A stretch of DNA of 64,000 nucleotides, from assembly GCA_964386325.1 (NCBI GenBank), contig CAYLQY010000010.1:40934-104933 (forward strand). The letters are read 5' to 3'. Within the stretch, counting starts at the first letter, position 1. The number at the start of each line of letters is the position of its first letter. Shown one piece after another: positions 41,062-50,365 of the stretch. The translations under genes were made by a program, and so were the position numbers. A model generated the notes under the pieces. The model made no database searches. It was not told where the DNA came from and saw only the letters and a program-made list of their open reading frames with translations. Source of the DNA: Anaerorhabdus sp964386325 (GTDB lineage Bacteria > Bacillota_I > Bacilli_A > Erysipelotrichales > Erysipelotrichaceae).

Positions 41062-41808
41062 TTATTTTGGACAAGTGTATCTTACCATTGATTTTGTGTG
41101 ATTACCATATTCGATCGCACCAACAGGACAACGATTTATACAAGCCATACAATGGGTACAATACTTTCCCCATATAGGTTTCGTGTCATTAATATGAATA
41201 TTATCTAAAGGACAAACAGTGGTACATTTCGCGCAAGAAATGCAGCTATCTGTTGCATGGAATTTCTTTGAATTTACAAATAGTGGATAAAACAGATTAT
41301 TGATAATACCACTATTTAATTTATCTTTTGTAGTGGGGGTAGATTTGGGTAGGCATTGATTAGCCTTAATCAAATCAATAACTCTGTCAATTTCAATATC
41401 TGCTGATTCAATGATATTGAGTGATTCTTCTTTGGATGGAGTTGAAAATAATGCGATATAATTTTCAGGCATGATGATGGGAAAACAACCGCGATAATTC
41501 ATATTTTTAAAATGACACAATTCTTTTAAGTACTTTTCAGAATTTCCAATACTTCCTGCACAAGTCATGATAAAATAAATATCTTTGTTGCCAGTAAGGC
41601 CTGTTTTCTCAATCCAATGATGTAAGATTCTTGGAATTCTCCATGAATAGGTAGGCGCTACAATAATCCAAGGTTTCTCTGATTCAAGAAGAGTGAAATC
41701 ATGTTTGCGAATTTTATCTAAGAGATTGATGATTTTATCATCGGTTTCTATAGATATTTTTTTGGCAACATATTCGCTGTTACCAGTTGCTGAAAAATAT
41801 AAAATCAT
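41062..41808 (-). CDS. EFR1-type flavodoxin/2x[4Fe-4S] ferredoxin fusion
   Basis: A 248-aa electron-transfer protein with an N-terminal flavodoxin-like domain (about 1-155; FSATGNSEYVA for FMN phosphate at ~4-14) and a C-terminal double 4Fe-4S module (CISCAKCTTVCP ~191-202; CTHCMACINRCP ~219-230). This combination is the EFR1 family. It is the last gene of a three-gene minus-strand operon with an ArsR regulator and a ferredoxin-nitroreductase, for which it may supply electrons. AAGGAGAATAATAAAT precedes ATG. Confidence 0.92.
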   Translation of the reverse strand: MILYFSATGNSEYVAKKISIETDDKIINLLDKIRKHDFTLLESEKPWIIVAPTYSWRIPRILHHWIEKTGLTGNKDIYFIMTCAGSIGNSEKYLKELCHFKNMNYRGCFPIIMPENYIALFSTPSKEESLNIIESADIEIDRVIDLIKANQCLPKSTPTTKDKLNSGIINNLFYPLFVNSKKFHATDSCISCAKCTTVCPLDNIHINDTKPIWGKYCTHCMACINRCPVGAIEYGNHTKSMVRYTCPK

Positions 41809-41813
41809 ATTTA

Positions 41814-42182
41814 TTATTCTCCTTTTGAAATGGTTGATTGACAGCTAATAGATTGAACGTTGTCATAAATTAAGTTAATCAAATTAGCAATGTCTTTCCA
41901 TGCTGTTTCATCAACACTTAAATAATAAAAGTTTTTAGTACCTTCTTTTCTCATGGTTACAATTCCTGAGTCTTTTAGTATTTGTAAATGATGTGAAACA
42001 GAAGGACGTGTTAAATGAGTTTTCTTGGCGATTTCACCGACACGTATTCCTGATAAATCGCTTTCTAATAAGACAAGTAAAATACATTGTCGAGTTTCAT
42101 CACCAATGGCAGTAAAAGCGTTCCGACATTCTTTAAAACCAGTTACTATTTTTTGCAGTTGTATCTCACATTCTTTTGACAT
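41814..42182 (-). CDS. ArsR-family transcriptional regulator
   Basis: A 122-aa winged-helix repressor: IGDETRQCILLVLLE (~23-37), HTH LTRPSVSHHLQILKDSGIV (~57-75) and wing MRKEGTKNFYYLS. It lacks the CVC metal site of ArsR proper; Cys residues at CEIQ, QCILL and CQST are scattered. It lies in the middle of the redox operon and probably represses it through the dyad at 43012-43027. The inducer may be oxidative or nitro-compound stress rather than metal (inference). AGGAGG precedes the ATG. Confidence 0.92.
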   Translation of the reverse strand: MSKECEIQLQKIVTGFKECRNAFTAIGDETRQCILLVLLESDLSGIRVGEIAKKTHLTRPSVSHHLQILKDSGIVTMRKEGTKNFYYLSVDETAWKDIANLINLIYDNVQSISCQSTISKGE

Positions 42183-42193
42183 TATTAAACCTC

Positions 42194-42964
42194 CTACATA
42201 TAGGTGATATCTATTTTTTCGTGTTGTGTTGAACGACGGAACTTCACATTGGGGTAACCAAGGACAAGTGTCATCGCTACTTTTTTTCCTTTTGGAATTT
42301 TTAGTGCCTTTTTAATTTTGGGCGAAATATTGGCAGCCATTGTAAAGTAACCGCTATACAAAACACCAAGTCCATGTGCTTCGCTAACAAACTCCATATT
42401 TTGTGCTGCAAGAAGTCCGTTCGTGGCATTGTTCGCTAAAATAACAAGCACTAATGGAGCGTTAAAGAAGAAAAAATGATCATGAATTTTATTGTTTTTT
42501 GCCATAGGGCTAAGCATATCGGCAAAAGGCTTAACTTTTTTAAATAATCTAACAGCTAATTGTTCAATCTGCTCTTTCTCTTTATCAAGAATAATATAAG
42601 AAACATCTTGAGTATTTTTTGCGGTGTGAGTGAGTCTTCCAGCTTCTAATATTTGACTAATAACTTCGTTAGGAATTCGATCTTGTTTGAATTGACGAAT
42701 AGTTCGGCGAAAACGAATTACCTCTAATACGGTTTTTGGGTCTAAGTGATAATCTTGGGTATCAATTGGTTCTTCATCGTAACCACTTATATTTATGGCT
42801 TTCTTAGGACATATTGCTGCACATTGTCCACATAGTACACAATCTTCTAAAATAATTTCAGCTTTTTCATTGTGTTTTTTAATATTGTGAGCTACACAGT
42901 TTTTTATGCAGAGTGCACATCCGATGCATTTGCTTGTATCAACAGAAATTTTATGAGCTTTCAT
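42194..42964 (-). CDS. Nitroreductase with N-terminal 2x[4Fe-4S] ferredoxin domain
   Basis: A 256-aa flavoenzyme fusion. Residues about 1-60 hold two 4Fe-4S motifs (CIGCALCIKNCV ~14-25; CVLCGQCAAICP ~43-54), and about 80-255 the nitroreductase fold (RRTIRQFKQDRIPNEVISQIL ~86-106; GVLYSGYF and VLGYP near the end, FMN-binding). It would reduce nitro or quinone compounds with ferredoxin-type electrons, suited to an anaerobe. First gene of the operon with ArsR and EFR1; AAAGGATTCTGTC precedes the ATG. Confidence 0.93.
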   Translation of the reverse strand: MKAHKISVDTSKCIGCALCIKNCVAHNIKKHNEKAEIILEDCVLCGQCAAICPKKAINISGYDEEPIDTQDYHLDPKTVLEVIRFRRTIRQFKQDRIPNEVISQILEAGRLTHTAKNTQDVSYIILDKEKEQIEQLAVRLFKKVKPFADMLSPMAKNNKIHDHFFFFNAPLVLVILANNATNGLLAAQNMEFVSEAHGLGVLYSGYFTMAANISPKIKKALKIPKGKKVAMTLVLGYPNVKFRRSTQHEKIDITYM

Positions 42965-42995
42965 GACAGAATCCTTTCGTTAAACTTCGTTAACC

Positions 42996-43027
42996 ATTAT
43001 AGTAGACCTATATGTTGAATACAACAT
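42996..43027 (-). promoter_or_regulatory. Redox operon promoter with ArsR-type dyad
   Basis: Minus strand: -35 TTGTAT (plus 43019-43024) and -10 TATAAT (plus 42996-43001), 17-bp spacer. The perfect dyad ATGTTG-AATA-CAACAT (43012-43027) covers the -35, as expected for ArsR-type repression by the protein encoded in the operon. Confidence 0.75.
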
Positions 43028-43173
43028 TGGTAAAGAAAGTCATTACCATGTAAGAGAAACAATTATTTGCGAATGATTATTACTAAGCTATGTATATTAG
43101 TTAATTCTTTAGAGGATAGTCATTAATAAAAAATCATAAATAAATAGCCTAAAGTGACCATCAATACATTGCT

Positions 43174-43197
43174 TACCCTATGCATAAGCATAGGGTA
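43174..43197. repeat. Perfect 10-bp inverted repeat without a T tract
   Basis: TACCCTATGC (43174-43183), loop ATAA, GCATAGGGTA (43188-43197). It lies 34 nt downstream of the stop of the minus-strand membrane protein gene. No run of T follows on either strand, so it is a weak terminator or mRNA-stabilising hairpin, or a protein-binding palindrome. The gap 42965-43230 holds no gene. Confidence 0.7.
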
Positions 43198-43230
43198 TAC
43201 AATACTTTTAAATTTAATATAAGTAATACT

Positions 43231-43578
43231 TTATTTGTTGTTATCTTTTCGTCGTAAAAATTCAATAAATGCAAAGAGAATGGATATTGTTGTTAAAACA
43301 GCAACAATTAATTCAGCTATATTGTTTGCGTAATCTGCTTGTTCGGGTATTGCGATTGCTAAAATCAGAAAGTATACGCACCAAATGAAACCTAATAAAA
43401 GTAAAATAAATGTGATGTATTTTAAAGTGTTGCCAATCCAGTTGATTAGTTTATACGTTGCTTCAACTTTTTTATCGGGATAAGGTTTTCGTTGTAAAAC
43501 AGATTTAATTCCTCCTAAAGCGAAACCTAGCAATACACCTGCTGATGCACCAATACAAATATAATATAACATGTTCAT
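43231..43578 (-). CDS. Small three-helix membrane protein, unknown function
   Basis: A 115-aa protein with hydrophobic helices at about 5-24, 53-76 and 86-106 and a Lys/Arg-rich C-terminal tail. No family is recognised. AAAGGAGG lies 9 nt before ATG 43578. A plausible promoter on the minus strand (TTGCAT, 18 bp, TATAAA) lies upstream, and AGTGT/ACACT half-sites (43619-43639) overlap it. Confidence 0.7.
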   Translation of the reverse strand: MNMLYYICIGASAGVLLGFALGGIKSVLQRKPYPDKKVEATYKLINWIGNTLKYITFILLLLGFIWCVYFLILAIAIPEQADYANNIAELIVAVLTTISILFAFIEFLRRKDNNK

Positions 43579-43784
43579 ACTAATCTTCCTCCTTTTAGAA
43601 AATTAATTCACGTTTTAGTAGTGTAAGTTTATATGACACTATTATGTATTTATGCAAATGTTTACAGAATAGTTTATAATCTTAATTTCTTTTCTTTATC
43701 CTAATGCTTCGATTTATATCTGTCAAATATAGATGAATATGTTATGCATGTATGTATAAAACTTTTTTCATAGTTGGGTAAAAT

Positions 43785-43822
43785 CAAAATAAAACCACAA
43801 AAGAATGTACTCCTGTGGTTTT
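43785..43822 (-). terminator. Terminator of the membrane glycosyltransferase pair
   Basis: On the minus strand, AAAACCACA/TGTGGTTTT (plus 43791-43799 and 43814-43822) with a 14-nt loop is followed by TATTTTG. Confidence 0.75.
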
Positions 43823-43835
43823 TATGAAATCAGTT

Positions 43836-45539
43836 TTATTTTTTATGTACAGTAATTCTTTTTTTGACGAAGAATGCAAGTAGTGAGATTACCGTTATTA
43901 TGGATACTGTTAAACTACATTTTTGAATGAATGTTTCATCATAACGACAAAGATAAGTCGTTGCATCATTTGCATTAAATCCAACAAGTGTATTGCTAGC
44001 TTTATATGTTGGAACTTTGCCAATGATTTTTCCTTGCACATCGAGTGCATAAACTTGATAACCTAAGTAATAAGTGATGGGCAAGATATAAGATTGATTT
44101 GGCTGGATGTTTTCAATACGTAAATTAGTTCCTTTTCGAGTCATTTGTGAGGATACAATATTGCTAGTACTATCAGTTACTTCTTTGGACAATTCGCGAT
44201 AATCAGGGGAACCTTCCGATAAATAATCGGCACCTGCTAATTCAACACGAACATAGAATGCGGAATAGAATGGATCAATAATAGAGCCATCAATTAAGCT
44301 AGAATATGCGGTATCGAACTTGATACCAGTCGTCCTTGTAAGTACAGGATAAATATGCCAAATACCTTCCGCAAGCAATAGTACACAACAAATGCCAGTA
44401 ATCAAAAGTGGTTTTACCTTAAAATCGAATAATGCTATGGAAGCAGGAATTATTAAGCAACACGTAGCTAGCATGATTAGACGCCAAGTGAACTGAATTA
44501 AGCCAAACATAGCCATGTTTTCCCAAGGGATTATGTCTAATGGTAAAAGTAAGAAAATATATCCTAGTATTAAACAATGGAGAATAAAGGGACTCTTATT
44601 TTCTTTTTTTCTAAAAAGATAGATGATTGGGATAATCATCATGAAATAACCAGTATTTAGTAGCATCGACATATCTTTTTCATAACCATGTGAGCCATAA
44701 CCAAATACAGTCGTGTTAGCGAAATACTTCCAAAGTTCAACCGAACTGTCTGCAAGTGAACTTGTTGAAGTGTAGTAGCTTAAGAAAAATTTTTGTGAAG
44801 ACATTTGTTCAAGCATTGGAAATATGAAGAAAGCACAACATCCAACGGATACAATGAAAGCCTTAAAAATTGAAAATATGACTTCTTTAGAGTGTATCCA
44901 ATACTTAATTCTGATAACAAGAAAGAAAATAAATAAAATACATGCGAGTACAAAGGTAATGTTATGAGTTAGTGCTAAACATGTAAAACCTATCGCAAGA
45001 TAATACCATTTCTTTGAATCGGTATATAAAACATAATAGATACCTAATAAAACAATTGGAAGAAATGCGAATCCCATGACTTCTCCCAATGAACTTCTTA
45101 CATATACATCGGTAATTCGATAGTTACTGAATAAATAAAGTGTAGCTGCAATATAAGGGGCATAATTATTGTTGGTTACAATTTTACCTAATTTCATTGC
45201 GAAGTAAGCGGATAAGAATGTAAAGACCATAACGATGAATACATAACAAATACTAACACTAACCCCTAAGTTATAAAGTAAAGCAGGAATGATTAGAAAG
45301 AAGTCACTATAAAACATGGGACTTCCATAACCAAAATTCATATTTTTATAAGGATAGATGCGAGGCAGAAATACACCATCTTTAAAGGACTGTGCTAAAC
45401 CCTCGATTCTACTTAAGTGAAATAAAGTATCATGTTCTAGTGGTAAAAAATCTTTAATTAAAAATGGATATGCAAAGATTATGGTAATTATTAAACTAAA
45501 TAATAAATATTTGTAATTTTGCTTCAGCCATAATTTCAT
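43836..45539 (-). CDS. Multi-pass membrane protein, GT-C/YfhO-like
   Basis: A 567-aa polytopic protein with about 11-12 hydrophobic segments and an early HDTLFHLSRIEGLAQSFKDG loop (~36-55) resembling the acidic first loop of GT-C glycosyltransferases. An extracytoplasmic domain lies near 415-535, before a final TM (about 540-558) and a basic tail. GGTGGA precedes ATG 45539; the frame runs 48 nt further but into the upstream gene. The start lies against the stop of the PMT-like gene, so the two are cotranscribed. Exact activity is unknown; a lipid-linked sugar transfer role is inference. Confidence 0.78.
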   Translation of the reverse strand: MKLWLKQNYKYLLFSLIITIIFAYPFLIKDFLPLEHDTLFHLSRIEGLAQSFKDGVFLPRIYPYKNMNFGYGSPMFYSDFFLIIPALLYNLGVSVSICYVFIVMVFTFLSAYFAMKLGKIVTNNNYAPYIAATLYLFSNYRITDVYVRSSLGEVMGFAFLPIVLLGIYYVLYTDSKKWYYLAIGFTCLALTHNITFVLACILFIFFLVIRIKYWIHSKEVIFSIFKAFIVSVGCCAFFIFPMLEQMSSQKFFLSYYTSTSSLADSSVELWKYFANTTVFGYGSHGYEKDMSMLLNTGYFMMIIPIIYLFRKKENKSPFILHCLILGYIFLLLPLDIIPWENMAMFGLIQFTWRLIMLATCCLIIPASIALFDFKVKPLLITGICCVLLLAEGIWHIYPVLTRTTGIKFDTAYSSLIDGSIIDPFYSAFYVRVELAGADYLSEGSPDYRELSKEVTDSTSNIVSSQMTRKGTNLRIENIQPNQSYILPITYYLGYQVYALDVQGKIIGKVPTYKASNTLVGFNANDATTYLCRYDETFIQKCSLTVSIITVISLLAFFVKKRITVHKK

Positions 45540-45540
45540 A

Positions 45541-47418
45541 CTATCCACCAAAGTACCAAGAAGGTAACCATTGTAGTAGACGCACATATCCAGATTCTGT
45601 TGTGAATCCTGTTAATACTGGCATAAATAAAATGAATAAGAAGATACATAAAGCAACATAAACAACAACTATTTTTTCGCCAGAATTGTATTTCTTAATT
45701 ATTAGTTGTGCTACATAAACAATAGCAAGAATTAAGAAAGGAACAGAAGGGTAGTAGTGATATGCGAATACACAACGAGTTACTAATACCCATGGTAATA
45801 ATGCTGCTAAGAATCCAACAAGAATGATAAAGCCTGTTGATGATTTTGTTTTAAAGGTATGAATAGCTGTGATTACCATACTAATTACACCTGCAATACT
45901 TATAAGTGGATTATTGAAACAAGAGATTGTTTGCATTGTTCCATCTGCGAAATCTTTTAAGTAATACCAGATTGGGCGGATATCAAATAACCATTGCCAC
46001 CAAACACTTTGATATGGATGAGTGGCTTGTAATTTTGCATGATAATCATACATTCCTACAGAGTGTTTAATAACATTTGCGATACTCCAAGTATCATTTT
46101 TCCAAACACGTGTTGGGATATATGAACATACATAAATGGTGGCAGGAACAAGAACAAAGAATAAACAACACCATAAAATAATTTTGATTGCTTTTGAACG
46201 ATAATTCTTAACATATTCAAGTGAATCAGCATCTTTCTTTGCTTTTAATTTGAAATACAGATTTGTATGATAAATAAAGTGTGCAAAGAATAGAATTGCT
46301 AATCCAACTGCAGCATAACAGCCAGTCCACTTGATGGAACAAGCAATACCCATTGATATGCCAGATGCAGCAAGATAGATTAATTGTTTCTTGAGTGAGG
46401 ATTTCGTAAAATCTTCCTTGATATAACAAACCATAAAGTAAGTCATCAATATAATAAAGAATATACTGAATGGCTCAAGTGTTCCAATACGTGATGTCGT
46501 AATCAACATGAAATCACTCGCAAACAATGTGGTACCAACGATGGATAAGAAACGATTATTAAATAATTTTTTTGTTAGTAGATAGAATAATGGAAGAATC
46601 ATAATTCCAAATAATGCACCCATAATACGCCATCCAAACGGATTCATACCAAAGATACTAATTCCAATAGAGATAATAGATGTACCAAGCAAAGGATGCA
46701 CAGAGGCATACATATCTTGGCCATTAACAATTTCCCAAGCATTACGCGGATGATAGATTTCATCAAAGTATGTTTCATTCATATAAGTAGGCGTAATAGG
46801 AATCATATTTTGTTCATCGATAACATTCGTTGCTAAATACGGATTATCGGGATTTGAAATTGTAATTGGATTAAGGGTTAAAAATGTATCTTCACCCGCT
46901 TTTTTTACTCCAAATTCATTAAGAACCATCGTAGTATCTTGCGAAACCAAAGAGATATATCGATAATTCCATTCACCAGGAATGACTTCCCATGCCATAA
47001 AACTATTCTCGTAAAGAATCGCAATGATTTCCCAGTTTTCATTATCATTACTTCCAAGGACTTGTAAGCTATCAAAACCAATTTGATAGCCAGACTCTAA
47101 AGCGTTATTATCACCTTCACCACCGATTGCATAAATTGCATCGAAGGCTGGATTTTCATCCATAACTTCGAAGGTAATAAATTCTTTATCATCTTGTGGT
47201 TGCCACCAAGTAGTGGGTGCTGTATGACCACCGAGTTGCCATAGTGATACTACTGCATATAAGCTTGTGATTAAAAGTATTGAGAAAATGTCTGATTTAA
47301 AACTTTTTTTCAATACTTTAAAACAAAGAGTAATAACTCCTGTAACAATGCAACATGTAATTAAAATGGATAATAATTGGCTGTTTTTAAATAAAGCTAA
47401 ACTAATTTCATTCATCAT
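45541..47418 (-). CDS. PMT-family dolichyl-phosphate-mannose-type protein glycosyltransferase
   Basis: A 625-aa polytopic enzyme of the PMT/GT39 type. It carries an N-terminal TM plus an extracytoplasmic beta-rich insert (about 70-205, discoidin-like). The catalytic acidic loop YFDEIYHPRNAWEIVNG (~218-234; Asp-Glu pair) follows, then many membrane helices and a C-terminal four-helix block. In bacteria such enzymes transfer a sugar from undecaprenyl-phosphate to surface proteins or wall glycans. AAGGTGAAAAT precedes ATG. The extra N-terminal insert is unusual for short bacterial members. Confidence 0.88.
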   Translation of the reverse strand: MMNEISLALFKNSQLLSILITCCIVTGVITLCFKVLKKSFKSDIFSILLITSLYAVVSLWQLGGHTAPTTWWQPQDDKEFITFEVMDENPAFDAIYAIGGEGDNNALESGYQIGFDSLQVLGSNDNENWEIIAILYENSFMAWEVIPGEWNYRYISLVSQDTTMVLNEFGVKKAGEDTFLTLNPITISNPDNPYLATNVIDEQNMIPITPTYMNETYFDEIYHPRNAWEIVNGQDMYASVHPLLGTSIISIGISIFGMNPFGWRIMGALFGIMILPLFYLLTKKLFNNRFLSIVGTTLFASDFMLITTSRIGTLEPFSIFFIILMTYFMVCYIKEDFTKSSLKKQLIYLAASGISMGIACSIKWTGCYAAVGLAILFFAHFIYHTNLYFKLKAKKDADSLEYVKNYRSKAIKIILWCCLFFVLVPATIYVCSYIPTRVWKNDTWSIANVIKHSVGMYDYHAKLQATHPYQSVWWQWLFDIRPIWYYLKDFADGTMQTISCFNNPLISIAGVISMVITAIHTFKTKSSTGFIILVGFLAALLPWVLVTRCVFAYHYYPSVPFLILAIVYVAQLIIKKYNSGEKIVVVYVALCIFLFILFMPVLTGFTTESGYVRLLQWLPSWYFGG

Positions 47419-47549
47419 ATTTTCACCTTGCTCTATTATACTTGGTTCTTACCAAAAAAACAAAGGGTTGAAAATTATCATTTCATTGAATAAACTTTGA
47501 TTTTAATAGTATTTTCTAGTAAAATAGACTGTGTTCTGAGGTGAAATGA

Positions 47550-48404
47550 ATGAGTAAAATTGGATTAGTATTAGAAGGCGGCGGAATGCGTGGGGCATAT
47601 ACGGCTGGAGCCTTAGCTTGGTTAGTTGACAATAATATAGAGTTTGATTATGGTGTGGGAATTTCTGCAGGGGCAATTAATTTGTGTAGCTATCTTCTTA
47701 AAAGTAAAGAATATCTCCATGATATTACAGTAGAATATACTTCTGACAAAAAGAATGTGGGACTTATCCCATTACTTAAAGAACATCGATATGTCGGTTA
47801 TGATTACATGTTTGATGAATTATTAAGAGATGAAGTTAAGTATGATACATCACCCATAAAAGAGAAGAATATGCCAATGGAATTCGGCATATATGATATG
47901 AATCAAGAAAAAACAATCTTCTTCAATGCTCAAGATTTAGATCCTGAATTAAGAATGTTAAAGGCTTCTTGTTCACTACCAATTGCAGGAAGAATAGTAG
48001 ATTATAATGGCTATCGTTTCTTAGATGGCGGTATTTCGATTATGATTCCTATTGAAAGAAGTATCGAAGCAGGATGTGATAAAAATATGGTTATTATCAC
48101 AAAGCCAGAAGGTTATACACGTAAAGCTGCTGGTTGGTTTATGCAAAAATTAATGGATTTCAATTATCCAAAATATAAAAAAATGGTCTATGATTACACC
48201 CACCGCCATGAGTCTTATAATCGACAAATGGAAATAATTGAAAAAGAAGTAGCAGCTGGAAAGTGTATTTTAATTAGACCGAGTGAAACAATTCCAGTGA
48301 AACGTTTTAGTGGAGATCCAGAGAATCTTAAGAAACTTTATGAATTAGGTTACAAAGATATGGAGTCAAGAAAAGAAGAAATTCTTAAATTTATGAAAAA
48401 ATAG
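47550..48404 (+). CDS. Patatin-like phospholipase
   Basis: A 284-aa serine lipid hydrolase with a Ser-Asp dyad. The oxyanion hole GGGMRGAYTAG (~9-19), nucleophile motif GISAGAIN (~38-45) and DGGIS (~155-159, catalytic Asp) are all intact. Typical of the RssA/YjjU type, cytoplasmic. GAGGTGAAATGA precedes ATG 47550. It probably releases fatty acids from lipids; substrate unknown. Confidence 0.92.
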   Translation: MSKIGLVLEGGGMRGAYTAGALAWLVDNNIEFDYGVGISAGAINLCSYLLKSKEYLHDITVEYTSDKKNVGLIPLLKEHRYVGYDYMFDELLRDEVKYDTSPIKEKNMPMEFGIYDMNQEKTIFFNAQDLDPELRMLKASCSLPIAGRIVDYNGYRFLDGGISIMIPIERSIEAGCDKNMVIITKPEGYTRKAAGWFMQKLMDFNYPKYKKMVYDYTHRHESYNRQMEIIEKEVAAGKCILIRPSETIPVKRFSGDPENLKKLYELGYKDMESRKEEILKFMKK

Positions 48405-48427
48405 AATGTCCGCGAGGACATTCTATT
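48395..48427 (-). terminator. Terminator between the patatin gene and the convergent VanY-type gene
   Basis: AATAGAATGTCC (48400-48411), GCGA tetraloop, GGACATTCTATT (48416-48427), a perfect 12-bp stem. On the minus strand it is followed by TTTTTCAT, so it mainly ends the minus-strand transcript; it also blocks plus-strand read-through. Confidence 0.85.
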
Positions 48428-49691
48428 CAGTTGTTGCTGATGGTTGAGGACTTTCAGTACTCGGTGTTGTTTCCTCAGGTGCTGCAGTTTCTACTGGAGC
48501 ATTTTTATTTGTTTCGCCCTCTGCATTTTTCCAAGGTGCTAAATAAAGTAAATAATATTCATCATATGTTAGTCCAGATGCAACTACTTTCTTTGCTAAA
48601 TCAGGTCCAACATAACGATAATGCCATGGCTCATAAGTATAACCTGTGATTTGTTCCTTACCACTAGGGAAACGTAAAATCCAACCATATTCTTGACAGT
48701 TTTGACTTAACCAAACAAATTCGTCAGTTTCTTCAAATTTTGATAATCCACTACCATCATCAAGAGCGGACATATCAACAGTCAATCCTGTTTGATGTTC
48801 AGAAAATCCTGGACGGGCACTGAAGGTATCAGCTTCTTCTACACCATCACGTTTTACATAACGGTCATAGAGTGATTGTTGGTGTTCATATGAACGATAT
48901 GCGCTTGATGCATACATACGAAGTCCCATATCTCTTCCGGCATCACAAAGTACTTTTAATGCATCTGCCGCGACAGACTCAAGTTGAAGTCCATCTGAGG
49001 CAACTTGAATGGATAGATCAGTAATACTTCCAGGTGCATACGTTGAATCAAGATAATATGTTTTATTAACTAACATATCATAACTACCAGCATTATAAGT
49101 AGGGAATGTATTTTTGTAAGGATCGATATATGTGTTTGATAGACTGAAGTTCGTAGCACTAATGTTGTCTTTGTTAGCTACGGCGTCAGCGATATACGGA
49201 GCTACATCCGTCTGGAAATCAAAAACTAATAATGGCGTAATTGCATAAAATGACAATTCATCAAAAAGCGCAAGAACTTGTTCCTTTGTGTAACCATTGT
49301 CTAATAAGCGGTCATACAAGACAAACTCACGATCTGCACATTCATCCGCAACTGTATATAATTCAATGTAGTCTTTATTAAGAGACTTATTTAAGATTGA
49401 ACTTGCGAGATTTTCTGAATAATATTTATTCTTAATAATTAGATTTGTAAGCTTTTGATTACGTATTTCGGTAATTGTAGCTTTGTCATAACCCAATTCT
49501 TTTAATTGATTGTTTTGTATTGTTTTTGGGACAGTTAACAAGGCAACAATTAAAACAACAATCGCTAAAAAACCATAAAGAACAGGTTTCTTAATTCTTT
49601 TTCGTACTCTTCTTTTAGTAGTATGTACGCCTGATGTAGTTTTTTGTGATGCTACTTTCTTAACAACTTTTTTGCGTTTTGGTTGTGTCAT
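48423..49691 (-). CDS. Zn-dependent D,D-carboxypeptidase (VanY, M15B)
   Basis: A 422-aa membrane-anchored enzyme that removes terminal D-Ala from peptidoglycan precursors. The basic N-terminal tail (about 1-33), TM (about 34-55), a helical stretch with repeated NQKL/LLDNGYTK-type units (about 65-155) and the VanY domain (about 200-380) follow in order. Catalytic motifs are SAYRSYEHQQSL, FSEHQTGLTVDMS (His and Asp ligands, ~300) and PWHYRYVG (His, ~360). The C terminus is a Pro/Thr/Glu-rich tail. It overlaps the pseudouridine synthase gene by 4 bp. Confidence 0.93.
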   Translation of the reverse strand: MTQPKRKKVVKKVASQKTTSGVHTTKRRVRKRIKKPVLYGFLAIVVLIVALLTVPKTIQNNQLKELGYDKATITEIRNQKLTNLIIKNKYYSENLASSILNKSLNKDYIELYTVADECADREFVLYDRLLDNGYTKEQVLALFDELSFYAITPLLVFDFQTDVAPYIADAVANKDNISATNFSLSNTYIDPYKNTFPTYNAGSYDMLVNKTYYLDSTYAPGSITDLSIQVASDGLQLESVAADALKVLCDAGRDMGLRMYASSAYRSYEHQQSLYDRYVKRDGVEEADTFSARPGFSEHQTGLTVDMSALDDGSGLSKFEETDEFVWLSQNCQEYGWILRFPSGKEQITGYTYEPWHYRYVGPDLAKKVVASGLTYDEYYLLYLAPWKNAEGETNKNAPVETAAPEETTPSTESPQPSATTE

Positions 49692-50365
49692 TTTATCGCC
49701 TCCTTAAACAGTGACCAAGGATAGTTACTTGGTGGATTCGAGATAAAAGTCATCTCTTCTTTTGTTACAGGATGAATCAATGTAAGTGATGTTGCCCACA
49801 AAGCGATTTGGCTATTTTCTTTTGGATGAGGATTATAGCGTTGATCTGCCCATAAGGGTGCTTTACGACTTGCGAATTGCACTCGAATTTGATGGGAACG
49901 TCCAGTTTCTAATTCTATTCTAGCACAACTTAAATCTTCTTTCTTACTAAGAATGGTATAACTAAGAATCGCTTTTTTTCCTTTAGGATTCTTTTCGTTT
50001 GTTACTTGAACCATGTTTTTCTTTTCGTCTTTAACCAAGTAATCAACAAGCTTACCTTCTGCAGGTAAATTTGTTGTGCAAAGTATAGCGTGATATATCT
50101 TCTTAAATGCATGCGTTCTAACTTGATCAGATAAACGTGAAGCTGCTTTTGATGTTTTGGCAAAAACAACAACACCGCCAACTGGTCGATCAAGTCGATG
50201 AACTAAACCTAAATAGACATTGCCTGGTTTGTCATAACGGATTTTTAAATCTTCTTTTAACAATGTGAGTAAATCTTTGTCTTTAGAATCATCTTCTTGG
50301 ATAGGAATATTTACAGGTTTTTCTACGACCAATAAATGATTGTCTTCGAAAAGAATATTAATCAT
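49688..50365 (-). CDS. RluA-family pseudouridine synthase
   Basis: A 225-aa enzyme that isomerises uridine in 23S rRNA or tRNA. The catalytic Asp lies in GLVHRLDRPVGG (~54-65), with later motifs GRSHQIRVQFASRKAPLWAD (~160-179) and the conserved LTLIHPVTKEEM. There is no S4 domain, so this is the short RluA form. ATG 50365 is favoured for length; longer in-frame ATGs lie within the upstream methyltransferase gene. It overlaps both neighbours, forming a coupled operon. Confidence 0.92.
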   Translation of the reverse strand: MINILFEDNHLLVVEKPVNIPIQEDDSKDKDLLTLLKEDLKIRYDKPGNVYLGLVHRLDRPVGGVVVFAKTSKAASRLSDQVRTHAFKKIYHAILCTTNLPAEGKLVDYLVKDEKKNMVQVTNEKNPKGKKAILSYTILSKKEDLSCARIELETGRSHQIRVQFASRKAPLWADQRYNPHPKENSQIALWATSLTLIHPVTKEEMTFISNPPSNYPWSLFKEAIK

